From assembly GCA_002359315.1 (NCBI GenBank), contig DEMS01000020.1, positions 1 through 64,000 on the forward strand: DNA of 64,000 bases. Direction: 5' to 3'. Positions 18,057 to 27,488 of the stretch are shown piece after piece. The position numbers were made by a program, and so were the translations under genes. Source of the DNA: Bacteroidetes bacterium UBA2664. Its GTDB lineage: Bacteria; Bacteroidota; Rhodothermia; Balneolales; Balneolaceae. Every line of letters starts with the position of its first letter. The first letter of the stretch is position 1. The notes under the pieces are model-generated. The model was not told the DNA's origin. It searched no databases and saw only the letters and a program-made list of their open reading frames with translations.

Positions 18057-19034
18057 ATGAAAGAGATCGAAGGAAAAGTATTTGATGTTGTGATCATTGG
18101 AAGTGGTCCGGCCGGATTAACAGCAGCCCTTTATGCAGCCAGGGCCGATTTAAACCCAATCGTTTTTGAAGGGCCTGAACCGGGCGGCCAGTTGATGCAA
18201 ACAACGGACGTAGATAATTTTCCCGGTTATCCCGAGGGTGTTATGGGGCCCAAAATGATGGAAGATTTCCGGGCGCAAGCAACCCGATTTGGGGCTGATT
18301 GCCGCTACGGTTATGTCACGAATATCGATTATGACAAACATCCATATAAATTGACAGTTGATGAGGAGACGACTCTGTTTGCAAAATCAATCATCATTTC
18401 GACAGGTGCATCTGCAAAATGGCTCGACCTGCCGAGTGAGCAGCGTCTTCGGGGTAAAGGAGTAAGTGCATGTGCAACTTGTGATGGAGCATTCTTCAGA
18501 AATGAACATGTTATCATTGTTGGGGGAGGAGATACTGCAATGGAAGAGGCTCTTTTCCTGACTAAATTTGCGAGCAAAGTGTCGGTTATTCATCGAAGAG
18601 AAGAGCTGAGAGCATCCAAAGCAATGCAAAAACGGGCATTTGACAACAAAAAAATTGAATTTGTGTGGAATTCACAGCTGGAAGAAGTATTAGGTGAAAA
18701 TGTTGTGAAAGGTGTTAAAATCAAGAATCTGAAAAGTGGTGAGATTACCACAATGGAAGATGTGACCGGTGTATTTATAGCGATTGGACACAAGCCGAAT
18801 ACCGACCTTTTTAAAGGGGTATTGACGATGGATGATGTCGGTTATATCCAAACCAAGGGACAATCCACAGAAACGGATCTGCCGGGTATTTTTGCAAGTG
18901 GGGATGCGATGGATCCTATTTACAGGCAGGCAGTAACAGCGGCCGGAACAGGATGCCGTGCGGCATTGGATGCGGAACGTTTTTTATCCGATCATGAAAG
19001 TGAAGAAGCAATTGCCCAATCACATTGGGGGTAA
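18057..19034 (+). CDS. trxB: Thioredoxin-disulfide reductase
   Basis: A 325-residue FAD enzyme of the low-molecular-weight bacterial type that reduces thioredoxin with NADPH. The FAD loop GSGPAGLTAALYAARA is at residues 16-31, the redox-active disulfide is Cys139-Ala-Thr-Cys142 (ACATCDGAFF), the NADPH loop is VGGGDTAMEEA, and the C-terminal FAD motif is GIFASGDAMDP. The length is typical. It is divergent from the pnt operon, which makes the NADPH it consumes; that may be coincidence, but a shared control region is possible. A good terminator follows at about 19076-19110. Confidence 0.96.
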   Translation: MKEIEGKVFDVVIIGSGPAGLTAALYAARADLNPIVFEGPEPGGQLMQTTDVDNFPGYPEGVMGPKMMEDFRAQATRFGADCRYGYVTNIDYDKHPYKLTVDEETTLFAKSIIISTGASAKWLDLPSEQRLRGKGVSACATCDGAFFRNEHVIIVGGGDTAMEEALFLTKFASKVSVIHRREELRASKAMQKRAFDNKKIEFVWNSQLEEVLGENVVKGVKIKNLKSGEITTMEDVTGVFIAIGHKPNTDLFKGVLTMDDVGYIQTKGQSTETDLPGIFASGDAMDPIYRQAVTAAGTGCRAALDAERFLSDHESEEAIAQSHWG

Positions 19035-19075
19035 GTTTAAAGAAATAATTTGGGGAAGGTATGTCTAACGAAAAT

Positions 19076-19110
19076 GGCGTCTGTCTTTGATGAAAACGGA
19101 CGCCTTTTTT
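19076..19110 (+). terminator. Rho-independent terminator after trxB
   Basis: GGCGTCTGT (19076-19084) pairs with ACGGACGCC (19096-19104) with one G-U pair, an 11-base loop, followed directly by six T. It lies 42 bp after the trxB stop. Confidence 0.85.
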
Positions 19111-19115
19111 CAAAT

Positions 19116-19520
19116 CTATTTTTTTGACTTTTTGTCTGACTTTGAATCCTTTTCATCTTTCTTCTTCTCATCCGCTTCATCTTCATCTGAGATCTCGATC
19201 ACTTCAGCATCCACTTCATATTCATCATGAAGATCATCCTCATCCGCCACTCGTTCAACAAGGACAGTAACATCATTTGCCACCAGCAAAACCGCAGTGA
19301 TTGCTGTGAGTATTGGAGCATAAATCACAAAAAATGCAGCACCTGCAGCTCCGATGCTTAACTGACTTTGAAAAAGAACTTTCCCTTTTTTATTCTGAAG
19401 AATCACTCTTTTTGTGTTTCCTTCCTTAATCAATTTTTTAATCTGGGCTAATATTTCCTGGGCTGTCCCCTGAATTTCTTCAAAAATTGTTTTTTCTCTC
19501 TTTTCCATCATATTCACCAT
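19116..19520 (-). CDS. DUF4342 domain protein
   Basis: A 134-residue protein. Residues 10-60 contain the family core (EEIQGTAQEILAQIKKL, then GNTKRVILQNKKGKVLF), followed by a hydrophobic segment of about 30 residues (GAAGAAFFVIYAPILTAITAV) and VANDVTVLVE. The last 45 residues are almost entirely Asp, Glu and Lys, a disordered tail. DUF4342 has no known function; in some Firmicutes it sits near ubiquitin-associated folds. Several Met codons are close together at the N-terminus, so the start may be a few residues further in. It is convergent with trxB and divergent from comM. Confidence 0.75.
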   Translation of the reverse strand: MVNMMEKREKTIFEEIQGTAQEILAQIKKLIKEGNTKRVILQNKKGKVLFQSQLSIGAAGAAFFVIYAPILTAITAVLLVANDVTVLVERVADEDDLHDEYEVDAEVIEISDEDEADEKKKDEKDSKSDKKSKK

Positions 19521-19598
19521 AGGTTTAAATATTTTTGTAAGGATTAAGTCAAATTCTGTTCATAATACGAGAGGGGAATGGAAAAAGATTCATAAATC

Positions 19599-21140
19599 AT
19601 GCTGTCTAGAGTTTACAGTGCCGCAACCATTGGTGTGGATGCCAGAATCATAGAAGTTGAAGTCAATTCAAGTGGAGGAGTTCCCAAATATTTTTTGGTG
19701 GGACTTCCTGACCGGGCTGTCAGTGAGTCGCGAGACAGGGTTGAAGCGGCTTTAAAAAATGCAGGGATGGAATTTCCCAGAGGGAAGATTACAGTGAATC
19801 TGGCTCCGGCAGATATTCCGAAAGAGGGGAGTGCTTTTGATTTACCCATTGCATTGAATTTATTGGCTGTATCGCATCAGATAAATTCTGAGAAATTAAA
19901 AACTTCACTTGTTTTGGGTGAGTTGGCTTTGGATGGGAAACTCAGACCGGTAAAAGGCGTTCTGCCCATGACCGTTGAAGCCAAAAAAAGAGGACTTCAA
20001 ACGATTCTTCTGCCCAATGATAATGGCCCGGAGGCTGCTGTTGTTGATGGAATAGATGTGATGGCCTTTCAGAATATCCGGGAAGTGATTGATTGGTTTG
20101 ACGATAACCGAACCCGGAATCCATTGACGATAGACCTTAAATCACTTTTTTACAATAACAGTGAAAAAGAGATGCTCGATTTTGATGATGTGAAAGGCCA
20201 GGAGAATGTGAAACGCGCACTGGAAGTAGCTGCTGCGGGTGGACATAACGTAATTTTGGTCGGGCCACCGGGTTCCGGTAAAACGATGATGGCCAGGCGG
20301 CTTCCCACAATCCTGCCCCCGTTAACCCTTCAGGAGGCACTTGAGACTACAAAAATTCATTCTGTGGCAGGATTGGTTGAACCGGGAAATTCATTAGTGA
20401 CGAGGAGGCCCTTTAGAAGCCCCCATCATACTGTATCACCCGTAGCACTGGTGGGGGGAGGGAGTATACCGATGCCGGGAGAGATATCCATGGCACATAA
20501 TGGGATTCTCTTTTTAGATGAACTGCCGGAGTTTAATCGAAGTGCATTGGAAGTGATGCGCCAGCCTTTAGAAGATGGCACAGTTTCTATTTCACGTTCC
20601 AGAATGAGTGTAAGCTATCCAAGCAGGATCATGTTGATTGCATCCATGAATCCTTCCCCAACAGGGGATTGGTTCGATCCATCCTGCGTAAATGGAGCTA
20701 CCAACATTCAAATGCAGCGATATCTGAATAAAATCAGCGGCCCCCTCTTAGACCGTATCGACCTGCATATTGATGTCGAAAAAGTGAGTTTTAGAGAGCT
20801 TTCAGGCAAAGCAAAAGCTGAAAGTTCTGATGCGATCAGATCAAGGGTGATTGAGGCACGGGACATTCAAAGCCGACGTTTTATGGGTGTGAGGGGTGTT
20901 TATTGTAATTCTCAGATGAATACAAAGTTAGCCAGAAGGATTTGTCAACTGGATGAAAACGGGAAAAAACTCCTGAAACAGGCGTTGAATACTTTGGGGT
21001 TATCTGCAAGGGCATTTGACAGAATATTGAAAGTATCACGTACAATAGCCGATTTAGACAGGAGTGAGCGAATTCTATCAAATCATATCGCTGAGGCGAT
21101 CCAGTACAGATCCCTGGATAGGGAGGGCTGGTTAGGCTGA
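19599..21140 (+). CDS. comM: YifB/ComM family Mg-chelatase-like AAA+ ATPase
   Basis: A 513-residue protein with an N-terminal Lon-like/ChlI domain (about residues 1-170, with SAATIGVDARIIEVEV and GLPDRAVSESRDRVEAA) and an AAA+ domain. Walker A is GPPGSGKT (222-229), Walker B is LFLDELPEF, and ASMNPSPTG is the sensor segment, followed by a C-terminal Mg-chelatase domain. ComM in Vibrio and Haemophilus is a hexameric helicase promoting branch migration during natural transformation; orthologues exist in many species not known to be competent. The frame is intact. Its end overlaps the end of the convergent SDR gene by 9 bp. Confidence 0.94.
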   Translation: MLSRVYSAATIGVDARIIEVEVNSSGGVPKYFLVGLPDRAVSESRDRVEAALKNAGMEFPRGKITVNLAPADIPKEGSAFDLPIALNLLAVSHQINSEKLKTSLVLGELALDGKLRPVKGVLPMTVEAKKRGLQTILLPNDNGPEAAVVDGIDVMAFQNIREVIDWFDDNRTRNPLTIDLKSLFYNNSEKEMLDFDDVKGQENVKRALEVAAAGGHNVILVGPPGSGKTMMARRLPTILPPLTLQEALETTKIHSVAGLVEPGNSLVTRRPFRSPHHTVSPVALVGGGSIPMPGEISMAHNGILFLDELPEFNRSALEVMRQPLEDGTVSISRSRMSVSYPSRIMLIASMNPSPTGDWFDPSCVNGATNIQMQRYLNKISGPLLDRIDLHIDVEKVSFRELSGKAKAESSDAIRSRVIEARDIQSRRFMGVRGVYCNSQMNTKLARRICQLDENGKKLLKQALNTLGLSARAFDRILKVSRTIADLDRSERILSNHIAEAIQYRSLDREGWLG

Positions 21141-21869
21141 AATATTAAGCCTGTCGATAACCCAATTAGGGGTACATTTGATTAACCAAGCAACCAGCCG
21201 CCACCTTCTGGTGACATAGGAGTATGACTTTTTCTTCTCGATATCATACAACATCTGGCTGACAGCTTTATCTGTGTCTGCAACCCAAAACATACCGGGT
21301 ACATCTTCGGTCATTTCACTTTCAACAAAACCCGGTTTGACATCTGTAATTGTAATATCGAATTTATCAGACCTGTTGCATCTCTGCCGGTATGCCTGCA
21401 TATAGTTGGAAATGAATGCTTTTGATGCACTGTAGGGTGCTGCACGGGCGGCCCCAAAAAGGGATGCAATCGAGGAAACACCCACAATTTGTCCATGTCC
21501 TTGTGTCCTGAAATATTGAAAAGCTTCACCAAAAAGCCGTATAAATCCACTGACATTAACATCAACTACATCCTGTTCCATGGAGATAATGGAGGATGAT
21601 GGGTAGTTCGAAATACCGGAGTTGAGTACAATGATATCCATGCCGCCCATTTCAGTAATCAGTGAATGCAACTGAGATGCCGCTTCCTCTCTATCTACAA
21701 CATCCATACGGTGATAGAAGAATTTATCACCTAATTCGGCTTTTAAAGACTCAAGTCTTTCCACTCTACGGCCGGTTCCGCCAACGATATAGCCCTTTTT
21801 AACTGCCTGACGGGCAAGCGAAGCTCCTATACCGGAGGTGGCTCCGATAATGATCATTCTTTTACTCAA
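21132..21869 (-). CDS. Short-chain dehydrogenase/reductase
   Basis: A 245-residue NAD(P)-dependent Rossmann oxidoreductase. The nucleotide loop is GATSGIGASLARQAVKKG and the arginine at the end of the second strand (GRRVERL) suggests NADP preference. The usual NNAG appears as LNSGIS. The catalytic set is Ser in VSSIAS and YSASK. The C-terminus after KPGFVESEM is short and substrate specificity cannot be inferred. The outermost start at 21869 is TTG; the ATG at 21857, four codons later, is equally plausible. It begins 12 bp after the DUF6580 stop, so the two are likely cotranscribed. Confidence 0.88.
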   Translation of the reverse strand: MSKRMIIIGATSGIGASLARQAVKKGYIVGGTGRRVERLESLKAELGDKFFYHRMDVVDREEAASQLHSLITEMGGMDIIVLNSGISNYPSSSIISMEQDVVDVNVSGFIRLFGEAFQYFRTQGHGQIVGVSSIASLFGAARAAPYSASKAFISNYMQAYRQRCNRSDKFDITITDVKPGFVESEMTEDVPGMFWVADTDKAVSQMLYDIEKKKSYSYVTRRWRLVAWLIKCTPNWVIDRLNISA

Positions 21870-21881
21870 AAGTAATGGGCA

Positions 21882-22445
21882 TCATGATTCGATTTGAATC
21901 GGTTCAAGGGAAGGATAAGTTGCTTTCAGCCACTCATAACTGCCGAATAGAAGTGCAGAATAGATGACATTGCCTGCAAGTGTGTTGTGGAAAAATGGAA
22001 TTGCAGCTGTATAACACATCACCAGGCCTTCCATTGTGAGCGGATACATGGGGCTGCTCAGCCAAACACCAAAATTACTGATGATAAAGAATAACATCGA
22101 TGCGGCAATGGCTCCGCCAAGTACACGTCCAACAGTAATTTTTTTAAGAATAATAAACCCAAGTATTACAGTTAAAATAATACTGCCATAGAGGTAGATA
22201 AATCCACCGGTTAACCATGCAAAACCATCTTGATATGCAGAGTAGTAGAGGTTGTTTAGTAAAAGGTCACTAACCCATAGGGCCATTAACGGCACAATAA
22301 CAGCCCATTTTTTATTTGCAAAGTACGCTGCACCGAATAGTGCGATCGCACCGAGCGGGGTAAAATTATATGCATGAGGCAGCAATCTTGAGAGTGCTGC
22401 AAAAACAATAAAACCTGTGATGATGAGTATTGACTTTTTATTCAT
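21882..22445 (-). CDS. DUF6580 family membrane protein
   Basis: A 187-residue integral membrane protein with about five hydrophobic helices. The pattern ALSRLLPHAYNFTPLGAIALFGAAYF at the N-terminus and the WVSDLLLNN loop are characteristic of a family seen across Bacteroidota and Cyanobacteria, annotated only as putative transport protein. FHNTLAGNVIYSALLFG precedes the C-terminal helix. The polar residues in the membrane (His, Asn, Pro-Leu-Gly) hint at a transporter or an ECF-type substrate-binding component, but no ATPase partner is nearby. Upstream of the SDR gene on the same strand. Confidence 0.75.
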   Translation of the reverse strand: MNKKSILIITGFIVFAALSRLLPHAYNFTPLGAIALFGAAYFANKKWAVIVPLMALWVSDLLLNNLYYSAYQDGFAWLTGGFIYLYGSIILTVILGFIILKKITVGRVLGGAIAASMLFFIISNFGVWLSSPMYPLTMEGLVMCYTAAIPFFHNTLAGNVIYSALLFGSYEWLKATYPSLEPIQIES

Positions 22446-22531
22446 AGTGTGCTTGCCATTAAGTTTGACTCTTAATATAAGAGATGATCAACAAAAGTGT
22501 GAACCGTAATGTGCAGATTCTAAAAATAAAA

Positions 22532-22558
22532 AAAGCCGTGATGAGATATCACGGCTTT
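22532..22558 (-). terminator. Rho-independent terminator after the YceI gene
   Basis: An 11-bp perfect stem (AAAGCCGTGAT at 22532-22542 with ATCACGGCTTT at 22548-22558) and five-base loop. On the minus strand the stem is followed by a long T-rich tail, so it ends the YceI transcript just downstream of its stop at 22584. Confidence 0.88.
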
Positions 22559-22583
22559 ATGTAAAAATGAATTAAGCTGGAAA

Positions 22584-23207
22584 CTACTCAGATGCAGTCA
22601 ACTCAAGATTCAATTGAATATTTACTCTGTCGCCAACTACTGCAGTAGCAGCCCAGTCGCCGACGCCGACACCATAATCGGTTCTCATCAATTCAGTCTC
22701 AGCTACAATACCGGCAACTTGAGTATTTTCTTGCATTGGATGATCCATCACACCAAGGAGTTCAAATGGCAATTCAAATGAATGGGTAACGTCCCGAATT
22801 GAAAGTTCACCGTGCGCTACGAATTGATTGTTGCCCAATGATTCAATGCGGTTACTCACAAATCTGATATTCGGCCACTCTTCAGCATTGAAAAAATCTT
22901 CAGATTTTAGGTGATTGTCTCTTCTTTCATTTCTTGTATTCACACTTGAAACGGGAATCGTTACTTCTATACTGCTCTCTTCAAGATTATTCGGGTCAAA
23001 ATTAACATTTGCCTGATAATCATCAAACGTTCCGTCAACAGGAGTGAAAAAGTGATTAATTGTAAAATTTACAGCACTGTGTGCACGGTCTATTTGCCAT
23101 GTTGTTGCATCAGCTTGCTTATCTTTATCAGTATCCGTTGCAAAGAGCTGACTTGCAAACAAAAGCACTGTTAAAATTGCGGTAATAAATGTAGTTGTAG
23201 TCTTCAT
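22584..23207 (-). CDS. YceI family periplasmic protein
   Basis: A 207-residue exported protein with a signal peptide (about 1-23, TVLLFASQLFA). The mature part has the YceI lipocalin-like pattern: WQIDRAHSAVNFTINHF, then GTFDDYQANVNFDP, NTRNERRDNHLKSEDFF, WPNIRFVSNRIE, GELSIRDVTH and RTDYGVGVGDW. YceI proteins bind long isoprenoid-type lipids such as polyisoprenoids or quinones and respond to base or osmotic stress in E. coli. It is a single gene with its own terminator. Confidence 0.93.
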   Translation of the reverse strand: MKTTTTFITAILTVLLFASQLFATDTDKDKQADATTWQIDRAHSAVNFTINHFFTPVDGTFDDYQANVNFDPNNLEESSIEVTIPVSSVNTRNERRDNHLKSEDFFNAEEWPNIRFVSNRIESLGNNQFVAHGELSIRDVTHSFELPFELLGVMDHPMQENTQVAGIVAETELMRTDYGVGVGDWAATAVVGDRVNIQLNLELTASE

Positions 23208-23434
23208 TGGTTTAATTTTATTTAATTTGTTAGTGAATCTTTTAATGTTAAATGTAATTCAACGTTTATTCGTTCCATAAAAAGTGAATGAATTGATAAA
23301 TAAAGATAAGAGGGGTACAACTGTTGGAAATCACTAATGAGTCATCTAACCATCACAATTTTCTCACATCAGGCAGGTCGGCAGTTAGAATTCTAAAAAT
23401 TGCATAAAAAGACAAAGAGAAGAGAAATTATCAG

Positions 23435-24358
23435 CTATGACAGTGCGGTATATGGATTATCATGAAGGATACTTTTTTTAATGTACACATCTTGATAAGC
23501 TCTGGCTAAGACAGAAGTGAATACAAATAGGAGAGCCGTATAGAATGCCCAGAAACTAATTACCATAAGGGCTGCATATCCCTGATAAAAGATCTGATAA
23601 GCTGTGAATGCATACTCCATGTAAAGCCCCAGTAAAGTTTTTCCTATCTGAAAGAATATGATATACGATGTAGCGGCGACCAGTGAGACTTTTACATTCA
23701 TGCGGCGTTCACTGATGTATCGGAATATGGAGTAAAATAATAGAAATGTGAACAGCAGCGGGACAAACCCGGTGAGCCATTCAGACATCCATTGAAACTC
23801 AATGACAATATCTGTATATGGAACTGCGTAATCGTCAAAACGAAAGAATGAAATGAATGAAATGGCCATGGTGAAAAAGATGAATACGCCGCCGATAATT
23901 CCGAAAGCAAAAAAATTATAGACCATCTCCATGGCCGGACCTTTGCGATCTTTGATTTCAAAAATCATAAAAAGTGCATGTTTTAACGCATGTAGGAGTC
24001 CTTGTGCAAATATAATTAATATGACCAAGCCTGAGATACCAAAAATTTGACGTGCACCAATAAGAGGCTCAATAAAATCTTCCAGCGTTATAGTGCCTTC
24101 GATAACATCACCACTTTGACTTTCAAAACTGAAAGCCGGGAATAGCTCTCTGCCATACCGTAACAACTCATCAAAAGCCGCATCATAGGATAAAATATAT
24201 CCTAAAATGGATATGAGAATAAGAGTGAAGGGGATGGCACAGATGAATAAATTAAACGTAATGGCAGATGCATTGAAAAATAGATCTTTCTTGTACATCA
24301 ACGTGCCGGCCAATCTGCAAAAAGACTTGAATTTCTTCCAGTGATCTGTGTTCTTCAT
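23435..24358 (-). CDS. YihY/virulence factor BrkB family membrane protein
   Basis: A 307-residue integral membrane protein with six or seven hydrophobic helices. The family motif ASAITFNLFICAIPFTLILIS lies at the N-terminus, and the helix with GISGLVILIIFAQGLLHALKHALFMIFE follows. The C-terminal conserved helix is ALMVISFWAFYTALLFVFTSV. I prefer the ATG at 24358; an in-frame TTG at 24382 with GGAAG upstream is an alternative adding eight residues. The family was once named ribonuclease BN in error and has no proven catalytic role. It stands alone; the 257 bp to mutS is AT-rich and contains nothing else that I can identify. Confidence 0.87.
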   Translation of the reverse strand: MKNTDHWKKFKSFCRLAGTLMYKKDLFFNASAITFNLFICAIPFTLILISILGYILSYDAAFDELLRYGRELFPAFSFESQSGDVIEGTITLEDFIEPLIGARQIFGISGLVILIIFAQGLLHALKHALFMIFEIKDRKGPAMEMVYNFFAFGIIGGVFIFFTMAISFISFFRFDDYAVPYTDIVIEFQWMSEWLTGFVPLLFTFLLFYSIFRYISERRMNVKVSLVAATSYIIFFQIGKTLLGLYMEYAFTAYQIFYQGYAALMVISFWAFYTALLFVFTSVLARAYQDVYIKKSILHDNPYTALS

Positions 24359-24639
24359 ACTGTAAGTAAGTGTCTCAGGCAATAAGTAACTTCCATTGCG
24401 TGAGTCAATTCGATTGTATCGATTAAATATAAGAATGATCTATTCGAAAATTCAGATAAATTGAATTTCCGGTAAATTATTACACTTGACCAATCTACAC
24501 ATAAATAATCAAAATATTGGAAATATGGCTGTAGAAGCCTGATACTATTCCGTATTTTCGTATAATAACCTTCATTTGTAAACGACGACTATTTATCAGA
24601 ACAAGATTTTAGAGGATTCACGTTCAAAATTATCAGTTC

Positions 24640-27306
24640 ATGGCCAAAAAGCAGCAGACGCCTTTAATGCGTCAATATCAGGAAATAAAAGAAAAACATC
24701 CCGGAACGGTATTACTGTTTCGCGTGGGAGATTTTTATGAGACGTTTTCTGAAGATGCTGTTCTGATCAGTAAAGAGTTGGGTATTACACTCACCAAAAG
24801 AAATAACGGCGGAGATCAGACGCCATTGGCAGGATTTCCGTATCACTCTTTGGATACCTACCTCCCAAAATTGGTAAAGAGAGGATTTAGAGTTGCTGTT
24901 TGTGAACAGACAGAAGATCCGGAAACCGCAAAAAAAGCAGGTAAAAAAATTGTAAACCGTGAGGTTACGGAAATTACGACACCCGGGGTAACCCTTTCAG
25001 ATAAACTGCTGGATCATAAACGGAATAATTTTATAGCGTCGATTTATCAGACCGGCGGCACGGCCGGTGTTGCTTTCTCTGATATATCAACCGGTGAATT
25101 TGCTTTGAGTCAAATTTCTAATAACGATCTGGATTCTCTTTTACAATCGCTGCAGCCTTCAGAAATTCTCATCCGCAAGAAATTAAAGAACTCACTTCCC
25201 TCGACACTCTCATCGTATAATATCACTTATATGGAGGATTGGATTTATGAGGGGGATTATGGCTATAAATTGCTGATCGATCATTTTAAAACTCATTCAC
25301 TGAAAGGATTTGGTGTTGATGATCTGGAAATTGCACATATCGCAGCCGGATCACTTCTGCACTATATGATGGAGACCCAGAAATCATCGCTGGGTCATCT
25401 GAAAAGGTTGTACGGATATGAGAATAGTGATTACATGTCGCTTGATGGATCTACAAAAAGAAACCTTGAATTGACCTCTGCAATGCAAGATGGCGGAACC
25501 GAAGGAACCCTGGTTTCTATTTTGGATGACACGGTGACGGCAATGGGGGGTAGATTATTGCGGAAGTGGATTATGAGGCCCCTGAAAAAGTTAAAGCCTA
25601 TTCAAGAGAGGCTGGAAGCAGTTGTTTGGCTAAAAGATAATCATGACCGCCGCAGTGAACTTCGGGATGAAATGGAACAGATTGGAGATCTGGAAAGACT
25701 GATCAGCAGGGTAAGTGTTGGCAGAACCAACGCCAGAGACTTGAAACAACTGGAACTTTCATTGGCTCAGATACCCAGGGTTAAAATTGGTTTATCATCA
25801 TCCGAAATCAAGTTGATAAAATCGATCAACAGCCGCCTGAAGTTACTGATTGAAGTGCAGGAGAGAATCCGAAAAGCACTGGTTGAGGATCCGCCGGCAT
25901 CTATACGTGAGGGCGGGATGATCGCTGATGGATTTAATGACGATCTGGATGAGCTCAGGGAGATCTCCAGAAACGGCAAAGAATATATCGCCCGGATAAA
26001 GAACAAACTAGCCAAAGATTCAGGGATTCCATCGCTTAAAATCGGCTATAATAAAGTATTCGGTTACTATATCGAAGTGACCAACACACATAAAGATAAA
26101 GTACCGGATCATTTTATACGGAAACAGACACTTGTTAACTCTGAACGTTATATCACTCCGGAACTGAAAGAAGTGGAGGAAAAGGTCTTATCTGCTGAAG
26201 ACAAGAGTAAAACATTGGAAGGGGAAATATTTGAGGAACTGCGACTCTATGTTGGAGAGTTTGCGGATGAAGTACAGCAAATTGCTCAGGCTGTGGCAGA
26301 GCTGGACTGCATACAAAGTTTTGCAGAGGTTGCATTCAGAAACAGCTATGTTCGACCGGATGTGACAGAAGGCGATGTGATTGATATCAAAAAAGGGAGA
26401 CATCCGGTTGTCGAGAAGACCCTTCCGGCAGGCGAACCATTCATTCCCAACGATATCTATCTTGATAACAGTGAATATCAGATACTGATGATCACCGGCC
26501 CGAATATGGCCGGTAAAAGTATCATTCTCAGGCAAACAGGCCTGTTGGTCCTGATGGCTCAACTGGGGTCATTTGTTCCGGCTGAAAAAGCATCGATCGG
26601 ATTAGTGGATAAGATTTTTACCCGGGTGGGAGCATCAGACAATTTGGCCGCCGGAGAGAGTACTTTTTTGGTTGAGATGAATGAAGCCGCCAATATATTA
26701 AATAATGCCACACCAAAATCGCTCATACTGCTTGATGAAGTGGGCCGGGGAACCAGCACATTTGACGGTTTGAGCATCGCATGGTCTCTGTCGGAGTATC
26801 TGCACAACAAAGCAGATGTAGCCGCAAAAACACTTTTCGCGACGCATTATCACGAACTGAATGAGCTTGAGAGCAGATATGAGCGGATCAAAAATTTCAA
26901 TGTTCAGGTAAAAGAGCACGATGGAAAAGTGATCTTCCTGCGTAAGATGGTGAGAGGCGGGGCGGATCACAGTTATGGCATTCAGGTTGCAAATATGGCC
27001 GGATTACCGATGGAAGTGATCAATAGAGCAAAAGAGATTCTGGCAAACCTGGAGAGCCATACCCTGGATGTGAGTCATGATGAAAATGGTGCCTTGAGTA
27101 AAAGTGTCAAGAAAAAAGAGGCTGCGCGTTTAACAATTCAACAGGTAGAAAAACAAGATCCTCTTCCTCAAATGACTCTTTTTAACTCGCAAATGGATCC
27201 ATCGGTTGAAACATTGCTGAATAAACTGGAGGCGTGCAATCCGGATCGCATGACACCATTGGAGGCCTTGCTGCTCCTGAGTGAACTAAAACGGCTGAAA
27301 AAGTAA
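24640..27306 (+). CDS. mutS: DNA mismatch repair protein MutS
   Basis: An 888-residue MutS1. The mismatch-reading Phe-X-Glu is in FRVGDFYETF near residue 33. Connector, lever and clamp regions follow in the normal order. The ATPase Walker A is GPNMAGKS (620-627), Walker B region LILLDEVGRGTSTFDGLS and the signature FATHYHEL. The C-terminal segment PVETLLNKLEACNPDRMTPLEALLLL is the usual dimer/tetramer and beta-clamp region in extended MutS. It recognises mispairs and small loops and starts mismatch repair with MutL, which is not in the window. The frame is intact. Confidence 0.97.
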   Translation: MAKKQQTPLMRQYQEIKEKHPGTVLLFRVGDFYETFSEDAVLISKELGITLTKRNNGGDQTPLAGFPYHSLDTYLPKLVKRGFRVAVCEQTEDPETAKKAGKKIVNREVTEITTPGVTLSDKLLDHKRNNFIASIYQTGGTAGVAFSDISTGEFALSQISNNDLDSLLQSLQPSEILIRKKLKNSLPSTLSSYNITYMEDWIYEGDYGYKLLIDHFKTHSLKGFGVDDLEIAHIAAGSLLHYMMETQKSSLGHLKRLYGYENSDYMSLDGSTKRNLELTSAMQDGGTEGTLVSILDDTVTAMGGRLLRKWIMRPLKKLKPIQERLEAVVWLKDNHDRRSELRDEMEQIGDLERLISRVSVGRTNARDLKQLELSLAQIPRVKIGLSSSEIKLIKSINSRLKLLIEVQERIRKALVEDPPASIREGGMIADGFNDDLDELREISRNGKEYIARIKNKLAKDSGIPSLKIGYNKVFGYYIEVTNTHKDKVPDHFIRKQTLVNSERYITPELKEVEEKVLSAEDKSKTLEGEIFEELRLYVGEFADEVQQIAQAVAELDCIQSFAEVAFRNSYVRPDVTEGDVIDIKKGRHPVVEKTLPAGEPFIPNDIYLDNSEYQILMITGPNMAGKSIILRQTGLLVLMAQLGSFVPAEKASIGLVDKIFTRVGASDNLAAGESTFLVEMNEAANILNNATPKSLILLDEVGRGTSTFDGLSIAWSLSEYLHNKADVAAKTLFATHYHELNELESRYERIKNFNVQVKEHDGKVIFLRKMVRGGADHSYGIQVANMAGLPMEVINRAKEILANLESHTLDVSHDENGALSKSVKKKEAARLTIQQVEKQDPLPQMTLFNSQMDPSVETLLNKLEACNPDRMTPLEALLLLSELKRLKK

Positions 27307-27488
27307 ATGTAATTGTAAAAGAAAGCTAATTCGGGCTCAAATCTGCTTTTTCAATGGATTTCGATTGAGATAATTAATAATCTTCTGTATTCTAAATAGA
27401 TAAAGAGTATACTACGGGTTCAGATAAAGGTTTAGCAACATACAATTTTTAGAATCTGGGACCTTAACTTTAACTAAAACATTATAGT